Positions 15,669-24,900 of a stretch of 44,963 nt of DNA are shown here, piece by piece. The stretch covers positions 1 to 44,963 of the forward strand of contig JAHLAX010000064.1 in the NCBI GenBank assembly GCA_020625875.1, in the 5' to 3' direction. The translations under genes were made by a program, and so were the position numbers. The stretch's first letter is position 1. The number at the start of each line of letters is the position of its first letter. A model generated the notes under the pieces. The model worked only from the letters and a program-made list of their open reading frames with translations, ran no database searches and was not told the origin of the DNA. The DNA is from a bacterium (GTDB lineage Bacteria > Bacillota > Clostridia > Oscillospirales > Acutalibacteraceae).

Positions 15669-16982
15669 ATGGGCAAAAATCATAACAGATTAGTAGAATC
15701 CGTTTCAAAGTGGATAACGAGCTGCAAATCTGACAGGTCAAAGCTGTTAAAGTCCGTAGTCTCACTTGTTTTAGCGTCCGTTATTCTGGTTACATGTACA
15801 GTTTGCTGGTATGTTTTAAGGACATCCGAGCTACAAGCAAATAATTTTAGCCTCGAAGCAGGCAAAGGTCTGCGTGTAAACGATACAGGTACAAGCGAGT
15901 TTAATTCAGCCGAGAACAGCTACAAGCTTATTCCCGCTTCTTCTGTTGACGGACGTAATTTATTCTTTCCGACAGACGGCACGGATTTTTCAAACGTTAC
16001 TAAAGAAATGACGTTCCGCAGCGCCAACGTAGGTGATAAGAACGTTAATTATATTCAGATTGATTTTGACGTTACCGCTCAGGCTGACCTCACTTCAATC
16101 TATATTGACCCCGATAAAACCAGTTTAGAAGTTTATAATAAACACGATGACCCCGACGCCGATGAAGCCAGCGCTCAGCAGGCGGCTCCGCTCAGAATGG
16201 CTGTTTGGGCGAGCGCTCCCGATAATGACGGCAACCCCAGACCTCCTGTTGTGTTTAATTCACAGGCTAAAACCGTAAACACAGCGGCTGTAAGCGAGGT
16301 TGACCGCGGTTCGGGCGCGTACATAAGTAACGCTCCCCAGGTTGCGCACCAGTTTTCTGAATACGCAATCGGCGGAACACCGATTACTACGCTGTCAGCG
16401 GGCAAAAAGACTTATTTTTCGGTTATAATCTGGCTTGAGGGTTGCGATCCCAAGTGTACTTTAGATTATATAAGCAAAATACAAAAATACGATATTAAGT
16501 TAAAACTCGCGTTCAAGACATCCTGGGATAACACCGAGGTTGTAAGATTCAAGGACGGCACGGACGGCAATTGGATTCGAAGCAAAATCACGTCTGGCTA
16601 TACCCTCACGGTGCGCTATGAGCATCCCGATACACACGATAAGGTTGACTTTAAGACTTATCAATACAGAAATACTATAGACGAGTGGACCGCGAGCGTA
16701 CCGAGCGATATGAAGAACAAGGTTTACTTTATCCTCAGCCCGCCCGCCAACGATGAAAACGGAAAAACCTACACATTCTGCAGAAGTGACGGTCTGGATG
16801 GAATTACCGCGGGTAATGATAACACTAACCGTGGAGTTAACCGCCAGTATGTAGCAACATACAATAGTACAACTGCGGATACGGGTACCAATAATACAGT
16901 TTGCCAGGGCCACTGGACAGCTATCGGCGACAGCGACGGCGGCGGCGTAGATATTGGCGACCTCGACGGCGACGACTTCTAA
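15669..16982 (+). CDS. SipW-cognate-type exported subunit, 437 aa, with Asp-rich tail
   Basis: The ribosome binding site is AGTGAGGTGAG. A 30-residue cytoplasmic start precedes a hydrophobic segment ending TVCWYVL (residues 44-50), a variant of the Ala-Trp cognate motif with Cys in place of Ala. The first exported domain ends VIIWLEGCDPKC, the locus signature. A second domain (about 295-385) contains EWTASVPSDMKNKVYFIL, which resembles YEATIPAYLNNQDVYILRC of the next protein. The last 15 residues (DSDGGGVDIGDLDGDDF) are Asp/Gly-rich and may bind Ca. The next gene starts 30 bp later. Related neighbours suggest tandem duplication. Confidence 0.75.
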   Translation: MGKNHNRLVESVSKWITSCKSDRSKLLKSVVSLVLASVILVTCTVCWYVLRTSELQANNFSLEAGKGLRVNDTGTSEFNSAENSYKLIPASSVDGRNLFFPTDGTDFSNVTKEMTFRSANVGDKNVNYIQIDFDVTAQADLTSIYIDPDKTSLEVYNKHDDPDADEASAQQAAPLRMAVWASAPDNDGNPRPPVVFNSQAKTVNTAAVSEVDRGSGAYISNAPQVAHQFSEYAIGGTPITTLSAGKKTYFSVIIWLEGCDPKCTLDYISKIQKYDIKLKLAFKTSWDNTEVVRFKDGTDGNWIRSKITSGYTLTVRYEHPDTHDKVDFKTYQYRNTIDEWTASVPSDMKNKVYFILSPPANDENGKTYTFCRSDGLDGITAGNDNTNRGVNRQYVATYNSTTADTGTNNTVCQGHWTAIGDSDGGGVDIGDLDGDDF

Positions 16983-17012
16983 ATAATGACAAAACAATAA
17001 GGAGGTGTCACT

Positions 17013-19406
17013 ATGAAAAAGAGATTCAGCTTTAAAAAATTAATAGAAAAAAAGAATTTGTTTATGACCGTAGTGGCACTAGTCCTTGTTATGCTTATGG
17101 TTGTAGGCGTGTCCTACAGCTGGATTGAGCAGATTTCAAATGTAGAAATGACTTTCGGCGGCGTTGAATCGCCTATGCACATCAGCACAGATAAACTCAA
17201 CAAACCCGCCGAGGCAGAAATCAACAACGGCACGGCAAAGACAATTGACCTCTCCAAATATTTTTATGAGAGCGGCAATATGCACCTGTCCTCGTGCTAC
17301 AGCGACGGCAAAACCTTCTACTTCCCAAAAAAGGTTCATATGGGTTCAACCGACATTCCCAACTTCCGTCTCGGAACAAAGGACGACGCCAATGTTAATT
17401 ACATCAGCGTCAGCTTTAAGCTAAAAAACACCGAGGACTATGAGCAGGCGTATTGGTTCGACAAGAATTCAGCTTTATTTACTACAAAATCAAGTGCCGA
17501 CACCGATCTTGACAAATTGATTCGTATGTCTATGACAGTAGACGGCGCTACATCTATCTACTCAATGAGCGACACGCCGACTTATAAAACAGTAAGTGGA
17601 ATTACCGCGGCGGCAAACAGCGCAACAGACAATGATTGCCAGTCGTTCAAAGCATATCAGTATGATTCCTCACTTAATGATCAATCCGATGCAGGTAATA
17701 ACAATTACAGTTCTACTCGCGGAGCAAACGGTAATACTCTCTTTGTGTTACCGGCAAAGACAACTTCTACTATTACTATCAAAGTCTGGCTTGAGTATGA
17801 CGGCAACAACAGTACCGCGTCTCTTGCGGATGTTAACCTCAAGCTTGTCTCCTCATTTACAAAAACGCGCAAGATTTATCTGGTTGATAATTCCTTATAT
17901 GGCGTAAACTGGATTGTCGGAGACAGTGCGACATTGTGGCTGGCATTGGACGATGTTGACGAATATAAATATACAAATGACAGTAATTATACTAACGATA
18001 CCTATTGGCCGATAACATACAAAGATACTGTTAACGGAAAGAAGCGTTACGAAGCAACCATACCTGCCTATTTGAATAACCAAGATGTTTATATTTTAAG
18101 ATGTAGCGATCAAGGTTTTGGTAAGGGCGACACAACAAAACCCGAGCAAAAGTTTAAAACCATAGGCTCAACAAATTATTGGGCATGGAACTGGTGGAAA
18201 ACTACGCTTCCCGATACTTATGATGACAGGACATTTAAAGAATATACTCCTGAATTTGGAACATGGAACAGCAGTGCGCATCACTTCTATTTCATAGATT
18301 CATGGGGATATTACTATAATAACAATAATGATTACAGCACAGGGTTAGGATACGCATATATGTGGGACAATAATACAGTTGCCAATGGAGTGAAGACTGT
18401 TTCTAATGGTGCTTGGCCCGGCAAAGCTATGTATTATGCAAACCTGTTAAGCGTTGGCGCTGTAAACAATGGTAATATTGCGGGGCACAGAGTTTTTGCA
18501 GTGTTTTATGACGCAACATTTACTCATGTAATTTTTAATAATAACAATAATTACCAGACATCTGATATTGAAATTCCAAGCGATATTGATAGTTATGATT
18601 ATTTTTATGATTTAAACTCTAACACTTGGTATAAAGATACGAATCAAGTGCCTACAAGCGCTACATCTGTAACATTACATGGTAGTTGGGATTGGAATTA
18701 CGACAGAACAATGTATTCTAAAGATAATAACGTAATGTATGCTGCTATGTATATAGATTCTAATGTTAGTGAGTTCATGGTTAAAAACACTTATGGCGGA
18801 ACCAAGTATTATAAGCATAATGGAAACGGAGATAATTTTTCTCAAACTGCAACATGGACATTGAAGCAAGATGGAGGCACATTAGGATTAAATAAAAGCG
18901 TTAGCGGAATATATTGGTTCAAGTGGAAAGAAAGCACGAAAGAATTAACTGTTACCTATCCGTTCTCCGCAAGCGGATCAAGCAGTGGTGGAGGTTCGGG
19001 CGGCAGCTCAAGTGATGAAACTACGGAGATAACTACAACTCAGCCGACTGAAGAGGGCATTTATCTGTACGGTAGCCTTAACAACACCGGTAGCTACATT
19101 CAGTTTGCTAAGTTTTCAAGCGCGGCTGTCAACGGTTATGTAGACTTGAACCTTACTAAGAATGGAACATATACCATATTTATATGGAAACGTCAAGGAA
19201 CAACTAACTACCAGATGGGACAGAATGAAACTAAAAACATAACGCTTCAAAGTAGCACAAACGGTTCCAATTATGAATTTAATTATGGACAGACGAGTAT
19301 TTTAAGATTGAATGTAAATGATACGGGAACATATAGGTTTAAAATAGATGAGATAAACGGCAACAGCTACGTGAAATTACTGTTCTACAACAAAAATAAC
19401 ATCTAA
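17013..19406 (+). CDS. SipW-cognate-type exported adhesin with starch-binding-like modules
   Basis: The 797-aa product follows AAGGAGGTG. Its leader ends VSYSWIE (33-39). The N-terminal domain ends with KVWLEYDG, a relaxed form of the locus signature. Residues 285-380 resemble the second domain of the preceding protein. Residues about 422-522 look like a CBM26-type starch-binding module (HHFYFIDSWGYYY, YAYMWDNN, GAWPGKAM, HVIFNNNNNYQTSDIEIP). Residues 549-650 form another module-like domain with GSWDWNY. A Ser/Gly/Thr linker leads to a third module (684-797, YLYGSLNNTGSY). From about 17900 the gene is much richer in A/T, Asn and Tyr than its start, suggesting acquired domains. A starch- or glycan-binding fibre adhesin is inferred. 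Confidence 0.72.
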   Translation: MKKRFSFKKLIEKKNLFMTVVALVLVMLMVVGVSYSWIEQISNVEMTFGGVESPMHISTDKLNKPAEAEINNGTAKTIDLSKYFYESGNMHLSSCYSDGKTFYFPKKVHMGSTDIPNFRLGTKDDANVNYISVSFKLKNTEDYEQAYWFDKNSALFTTKSSADTDLDKLIRMSMTVDGATSIYSMSDTPTYKTVSGITAAANSATDNDCQSFKAYQYDSSLNDQSDAGNNNYSSTRGANGNTLFVLPAKTTSTITIKVWLEYDGNNSTASLADVNLKLVSSFTKTRKIYLVDNSLYGVNWIVGDSATLWLALDDVDEYKYTNDSNYTNDTYWPITYKDTVNGKKRYEATIPAYLNNQDVYILRCSDQGFGKGDTTKPEQKFKTIGSTNYWAWNWWKTTLPDTYDDRTFKEYTPEFGTWNSSAHHFYFIDSWGYYYNNNNDYSTGLGYAYMWDNNTVANGVKTVSNGAWPGKAMYYANLLSVGAVNNGNIAGHRVFAVFYDATFTHVIFNNNNNYQTSDIEIPSDIDSYDYFYDLNSNTWYKDTNQVPTSATSVTLHGSWDWNYDRTMYSKDNNVMYAAMYIDSNVSEFMVKNTYGGTKYYKHNGNGDNFSQTATWTLKQDGGTLGLNKSVSGIYWFKWKESTKELTVTYPFSASGSSSGGGSGGSSSDETTEITTTQPTEEGIYLYGSLNNTGSYIQFAKFSSAAVNGYVDLNLTKNGTYTIFIWKRQGTTNYQMGQNETKNITLQSSTNGSNYEFNYGQTSILRLNVNDTGTYRFKIDEINGNSYVKLLFYNKNNI

Positions 19407-19433
19407 TTAAGCATTTATAAAGGTGGTGATACC

Positions 19434-20717
19434 ATGAAAACAACTAAAAAGCTTCTGATCCTCAGCCTTGTATTGGTTATGGCTATAGTTGCTGTTATAC
19501 CTTCTACGTTCTCGTGGTATGCCCACAGCGGAGAGGACGACTATCAGGGTAACGAGATTAAATATGAGAAATCCGACCTTCCGCTTTCGTTGCAGCAGAG
19601 CGGCGGTCTTACACTAAAAACCTATACCGCCGATCGTTTCTTTAAAAAAGATGTTGAATTGAGTTCAAACAGCGACTTTGAGTCTATCGGAAGAAATTAC
19701 ACCAGTCGCTATATAACTTCTATAAAAAACAACGGAGCAAAGGATGTTTCGGTTAATCTTGAAATGAGCAAGCTCACCAACAATGCGAATGTTTTTGTAG
19801 GCACTTGCGATCCTGTTGTTAACGAAAGGTCTTTCGCGGCGCGCGCTACACTCGAAAAGGTTGACTGGGACTATGAGGTAATCTACTTTGAACCCCGTGA
19901 TCACTATAGTTGGTGGCAGGGATATTCTGCACCCTCAACACCGTATTGTGACCAGAATCAAGGCATTACTTACGGCGCTGATTCTATATCGCCGCAGACA
20001 GATATGAACCTTGAGTATCAGATTGGAACAGACGGATACCCCATGGCTATGCAAAAGTGTCTCTATCAGGACCATGTTGGCAGCAATAACTACGATGTTT
20101 ACCGCGCTTTTGTAACTACCGAAGCGGACAGTTTGTTCTTCTTCAACCATTATTATATTACTCAGAACACTAACCTCGAGTGGAACCGCACTCCTACGGT
20201 TACCGACTTCTCAGAGGGCAGAGTTTACTACCTTAACGGCAACACCAACGACCTTAACAACAAGGCGATTTCTTACCACGACAGTTTCAACGGCTCAAAC
20301 ATCTGCGTTTATTACTATTATAAAACCGCTACAATGGCGGCGGGCAAAACCGCCAATCTCGGTCTTTCCAAGGGTACCAGCGATATGGTTGTAAACCGTG
20401 AGGAGTTTGACTATACAGGTAAGTCCATTTCCTATAGCTCCAGTGACACAAGCAAAGCGACAGTATCTCAGGACGGACTTGTTACGGCGAAGGCAGCAAC
20501 CGGAAATACCCCCGTAACTATCACCACCACAATTACAGGCGAGTTTGGCGATACGGTTTCGTTGCCAACAACCGTAAATATTCCTCCGACCATCGACCAG
20601 GTTCCCATTGTTCAGAACGTTAAAATTCCCGCGGGGAAAACCGTTGACATATCATGGTATGTCAGGAACGCGAGCTCAGGCAACGCGTCATTTAAGAATG
20701 TGTTTGTTACGGTTTAA
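19434..20717 (+). CDS. SipW-cognate-type exported protein with Big_2-like domain
   Basis: The 427-aa product follows AGGTGGTGAT. The leader ends STFSWYA (24-30), the cognate motif with Ser replacing Ala. Residues about 30-310 form an unrecognised, Tyr/Asn-rich domain containing FFNHYYITQNTNLEWN. Residues about 325-385 match a bacterial Ig-like group 2 fold (ISYSSSDTSKATVSQDGLVT), common in adhesins. The C-terminus is a beta-type segment (VDISWYVRNASSGNASFKN) without a sorting signal. It is the last gene before a strong terminator, so it closes the first transcription unit. A structural or adhesive component is likely. Confidence 0.72.
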   Translation: MKTTKKLLILSLVLVMAIVAVIPSTFSWYAHSGEDDYQGNEIKYEKSDLPLSLQQSGGLTLKTYTADRFFKKDVELSSNSDFESIGRNYTSRYITSIKNNGAKDVSVNLEMSKLTNNANVFVGTCDPVVNERSFAARATLEKVDWDYEVIYFEPRDHYSWWQGYSAPSTPYCDQNQGITYGADSISPQTDMNLEYQIGTDGYPMAMQKCLYQDHVGSNNYDVYRAFVTTEADSLFFFNHYYITQNTNLEWNRTPTVTDFSEGRVYYLNGNTNDLNNKAISYHDSFNGSNICVYYYYKTATMAAGKTANLGLSKGTSDMVVNREEFDYTGKSISYSSSDTSKATVSQDGLVTAKAATGNTPVTITTTITGEFGDTVSLPTTVNIPPTIDQVPIVQNVKIPAGKTVDISWYVRNASSGNASFKNVFVTV

Positions 20718-20733
20718 TTATGTATAATAATTT

Positions 20734-20760
20734 AGGCTCGGATTTAATCCGAGCCTTTTA
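20734..20760 (+). terminator. terminator closing the first fibre transcription unit
   Basis: GGCTCGGAT, loop TTA, ATCCGAGCC is a perfect 9-bp stem followed by TTTTATC, 17 bp after the stop of the Big_2-domain gene. Confidence 0.85.
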
Positions 20761-20804
20761 TCATTCCGAGACTTACTCTCTGTCATTCTTATATGTTCCC
20801 CTCC

Positions 20805-20867
20805 TGTCATTCTGAGGAGCTTGCGACGAAGAATCTTAAAGATCCTTCGCTAACGCTCAGGATGACA
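20805..20867. repeat. dispersed palindromic repeat, copy 3
   Basis: TGTCATTCTGAGGAGC, GACGAAGAATCTT, AGATCCTTCGCT and CAGGATGACA form the cleanest copy of the family. It sits between the terminator and the second signal peptidase gene. A half-copy (TGTCATTCTTAT) lies at 20781. Confidence 0.88.
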
Positions 20868-20919
20868 CGAGAGAAACGCTCATAATGACAAACGCTCTGT
20901 GTTTATGTGTATAGAGCCC

Positions 20920-20948
20920 TTGATTTTTCCCGCGTTATAGCTTACAAT
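20920..20948 (+). promoter_or_regulatory. predicted promoter of the second signal peptidase gene
   Basis: TTGATT at 20920-20925 and TACAAT at 20943-20948 are 17 bp apart. The predicted transcript would begin almost at the start codon, implying a very short leader. Confidence 0.45.
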
Positions 20949-20955
20949 AAAAGCG

Positions 20956-21645
20956 GTGATTAAATTGAGCGAAAAAGCAGTACAGTCCGCTCCCAAAAAG
21001 AAGCTTTCGGAGCGCAAGGGCTATATAATCTACAAAAAAATACGCAGCATAGTTTTTACTCTGCTGCTTATAACAGTTGTTGTCATTTTGATTTCAACAA
21101 TGATAGCCCGATTCAGGGGCGAAACGCCCTCGCTGTTCGGCTACTCGGTATTCCGCGTAAGCTCGGGCAGTATGGAGCCCGAGTATAAAATCGGCGATGT
21201 AATTATTGTCAAATCATGCGGCGCCGATGAGCTCAAAGTGAACGATGTCTGCACCTACAACGGCAAAGAGGGCGAGTTCGCGGGCAAAATCGTAACTCAT
21301 AGGGTTATCAAAGCGCAGTTTGAGGAAAACGGCGAAAAGTACATCCAGACCAAGGGCGACGCGAACCCTCTGGAAGACCCGAAAATCAAAGCAGATCAGG
21401 TCATCGGCAGGGTAGAGACTAAAATCGGTTTTCTGAGAGTGCTTTATAATTTCTTTGTTACGCCGCTCGGGTTGATAACCATAATAGCGCTGATAATCGC
21501 CGCGTTCTTTAACGAGATTGTCAACTTTGTCAAGTCGCTGCTCGGCCTCGGACACAACGAAGAGAATAAGGATTCTGTTGAGGACATTATCGAGCGCTAC
21601 CAAAAAGAGAACGCCCAAAAGCAGAAGGACGAAGAAGAAAACTAG
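20956..21645 (+). CDS. sipW: SipW-like signal peptidase I, copy 2
   Basis: The 229-aa enzyme may start at GTG 20956 or at TTG 20965, which follows a GGTGAT sequence. One N-terminal transmembrane helix lies at about 30-50. The catalytic serine is in VSSGSMEP (Ser72) and the base is His115 in VTHRV; TKGDANPLEDP (132-142) completes the family signature. A second helix lies near 168-188, then a charged Glu/Lys/Gln tail. It matches the ER/archaeal-type family more closely than copy 1, whose serine motif is SDSM. It has its own promoter and terminator, between the subunit operon and the giant gene. It probably processes a subset of the same cognate precursors. Confidence 0.92.
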   Translation: MIKLSEKAVQSAPKKKLSERKGYIIYKKIRSIVFTLLLITVVVILISTMIARFRGETPSLFGYSVFRVSSGSMEPEYKIGDVIIVKSCGADELKVNDVCTYNGKEGEFAGKIVTHRVIKAQFEENGEKYIQTKGDANPLEDPKIKADQVIGRVETKIGFLRVLYNFFVTPLGLITIIALIIAAFFNEIVNFVKSLLGLGHNEENKDSVEDIIERYQKENAQKQKDEEEN

Positions 21646-21663
21646 CCAATGTGCAAAATAACT

Positions 21664-21712
21664 AAACCGCTTCAAGATAGCTTGGGGCGGTTTAATTTTG
21701 CGCCTTTTTTTA
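21664..21712 (+). terminator. terminator after the second signal peptidase
   Basis: AAACCGC...CAAG and CTTG...GCGGTTT form a two-part stem, followed by GCGCCTTTTTTTAT. Confidence 0.65.
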
Positions 21713-21987
21713 TCGTCAAATAGCATAAAATTTCGCCCCCTGATTATGCAACTTGCTAAAGTTTCAAAATATTGCACAAATCTAATTTTATATTGTTGTT
21801 CAAGAATAATAAATGTGATAAACTTATTGTATATAACTATGGGTAGCTATGCCCTTTTTCGTGGTCAGACGGCGGGCACAGCTCAAATCAAACTCCATTT
21901 ATATAACAAAGACAGACGGCTTTTGAGGCAATGGTCAGACTGCTTTCATCAGACGACGTCTTTAATCTGAAAACGGAGGTTTTACTA
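21713..21987 (+). promoter_or_regulatory. leader of the giant surface-protein gene with AAATATTGCACAAA motif
   Basis: A perfect AAATATTGCACAAA copy lies at 21767-21780. A possible promoter follows (TTGTTG at 21793, TGATAA at 21816, 17-bp spacing; weak). The leader contains GGTCAGACGGC at 21862, ACAGACGGC at 21910 and GGTCAGACTGC at 21932, plus a small AGAC-GAC-GTCT hairpin near 21954. These may form mRNA structure, but no known riboswitch was recognised. The gene's ribosome binding site is GGAGG at 21975. Confidence 0.5.
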
Positions 21988-24900
21988 ATGATGAAAACAA
22001 GGATTAAAACATTCTCAAAACGCTCACTGTCTATGGTATTGACTATAATGATGGTGGTTACGATGCTTTTTGTAGGCTCGGTTACGAGCGCGAACGCTTT
22101 ATACTCAATAAGCAATAACTACTGTAGAATTTATTTTGATAACACCGTAACAGGATGGTCGTCAGTAAATTTCTGTATTCGTTGGAACAGTGGATGGATG
22201 GAGTTCAAACCGATGACTCACATTACCGGAACCAACCTGTGGGTTTGGGCATCCGGTTCAAATGGTAGCGATGTTGATTGTTTTGCCTTTGCTCAAAATA
22301 AATGGAATGATCAAAACAGCACCTACGATAATCTCAAAGGCTGGAATTTGGCTTCTGCGAAAATCACTGCAAATTTTGAGGGCGGTTACGCATATATGTA
22401 TTCCGCGACCAGTACGGCAACCTATAACAACGGAACGGGAACAGCGGCGTCTTTAGCTTCCCGTTTATCCGCTCGCTGGGATGCCTGGGCTGATTCATAT
22501 AAAGATGATACATTTAAAACAACTCATCACTTAAAGGTTAAAACCAAAGCCAAAGGAGCTTCATCTTATTCAAATAATTCAACAGGCAATGTTGCAACTA
22601 TGAAGTTTAAAGACGGTTATTATTTGTATGATAACTATGACTCTGCTAATTGCGGCGACGGTACAACCAGCACAACAGACGCTACATTCGGTACAGTTAA
22701 ATCGGGATATTTTAAGTTGAATTATTCAAACAAGAGTGATTTATATAGTTTTGACGGCTGGGGTGCCAGTTCGGGTGTAGTTTCAGGTTACGGCAGTTCT
22801 GCAACATCAAATCAATTTACCAATGTTAATTCGGCACAGACATACTATGGATATTTTTCAGAAATAACTCACTCCGTTACCTTTGCCAACAATGTTAACA
22901 GTACAACGTCATCTAAGACGGCGGGCGGTGTTACAACCACTGCTTCGGGTTCCGCATCAAGCATTACAGGTTATACTTTCCAAAACAAATGGGTAGTTTC
23001 AGGCGGTTCGGTTACTGTAAGCGGAACAACTTATAACGACGGAGATACAATTAATTCATCAACATTTAATTTTACTACTTCCGATGACGGCGTTACTATA
23101 ACCGCTCAATACGCACAAACCAATTATACAATTTCAGCTGTTGACGGTACAGGTACAGACGACTCGATGTACAACTTTTCCGGTACGACAACAGCGCATT
23201 ATAACACACAGCAAACTTTTACGGTTACCGCAAAAGCGGGATACCAGATTGACAGCGTTACGGCCAAAAACGCCAGCACAAATGCTTCAATCATTTTAAG
23301 CGGACCTGATTCCAACGGCGTTTATACTATTACAGCAGCAAGAATGCCTGCCGCAAATGTAACGGTAACAATCACGGCTTCTGTTTCGGTATTGCCTCAG
23401 CACACTACGCCCACACTGACAAAATCATGGAGCTCCAGTGTCACGGCAAGTCCGTCGGGCAATGTAACCATTACTGTCAGCAACAACAGTACAATTCAAA
23501 ATGCGGACAGCGGAACTGTTACATATACGCTTTTAAAGGATGGAGTCGCCCTTACAAGCGGCACAGACTACACTTACTCTAACGGTGTATTTACGCTCGC
23601 AAAGAAATATTCGCTTGCAGGTAACTATACGGTTACAGCTAACGCTACCAGCGAGCACAGCGCGTCTGACGAATCATCCTCGGTAACACTAACTATTACC
23701 AGAACGGCGTTATCTGCTCCTACAACAGTTACTCTGAGCAGTAATGATATAGTCAGCGGTTCGGATATTACAATTACGGCGGTTGGCAACACGTCAATAG
23801 CAAATTCATATTATAATTATTACTATTATGTTTCAACAGGTTCTCTCAGCGTAACCGACGCTTACAAAATGAGTGAAAACACACCGAAAACTATTTCGAA
23901 TGTTACAACCAATGGCATTAAGTACCGTGTTATCGCTGAGCCAACATCAACAGGTTCGGAATATTATACACGAAGCACCTACAAAGAGTCTTCGTCTGTA
24001 GCTGTTTACTCCTGTGCTTATAAGATTTGCGGCGACGGCAACGGATTTACAACACAAAATTCATGGTCCGATTATTCTAACGCCACAGCTTTTGATACGT
24101 ATGAGGGCAGCGGCGTGTTTTCTCACGAGGCGACTCTGTCTACAGGGGTTGATTACTATTTTAAGCTTATCAACTCTTCAAACGGTCAATACTCATTAAA
24201 CAGCGGTACAAGCAGTGACTTTACACCTACAATAGATACTTGGTATGATGTCGTTTCTAATAGCAGTAAATCTCTTAAGTTAAGTGTAACAACTGCGGGA
24301 AAATACGCTTTTGAATACGATGCGGTTAATAACAAAGCAAGAATCGTTCAACACTTCTATACTACAACGGCCACAAGGAGATATCAGTCATATAATCTCA
24401 GCACAGGCAGCTATAATGACCCTGTTGCCGATAATACAGGCGGAACAGTAAGTTCTTCTGCTGCAACTGTTAATAAGGGCGATTCTGTTACTTTCACGGC
24501 TACCCCCGCTTCAGGATATTTCTTTGACGGCTGGTACACAAGCACTACTTTTACAAGCGGCAACAAAGTATCTTCGTCCGCGAGCTATACATTTACTCCG
24601 ACTGCCAATACAAAATATTATGGTTTGTTTAAACAAAACGAACCCGCCAAGAAGACAATAACGGTGAGCGCGGTTTCCAACGCAACTTTATCGGTAACAT
24701 GGAATAATCAAACAGTTACCGCTTCCGGCGGCACGCTTACAAACGTTCCTGTCGGAGCAACTGTAAACGTCAGTTTAACGCCAAATACAGGGTATGAACT
24801 AAATACAGCCAGCGGAGTAACCTTGTCGGGCTCAGGCACGCTTACAGGTTCAATAACCGTATCAAATAACGCGACTATTACGATTACCACTAAACAGATT

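Noticed and set aside
21840..21987. Cyclic-di-GMP (GEMM-I) riboswitch in the giant gene's leader
   Set aside because: Fragments such as GGCACAG and repeated CAGACGGC recall parts of the consensus, but the required order of the conserved core (GACGCAAAGCC and the tetraloop-receptor stem) is absent.
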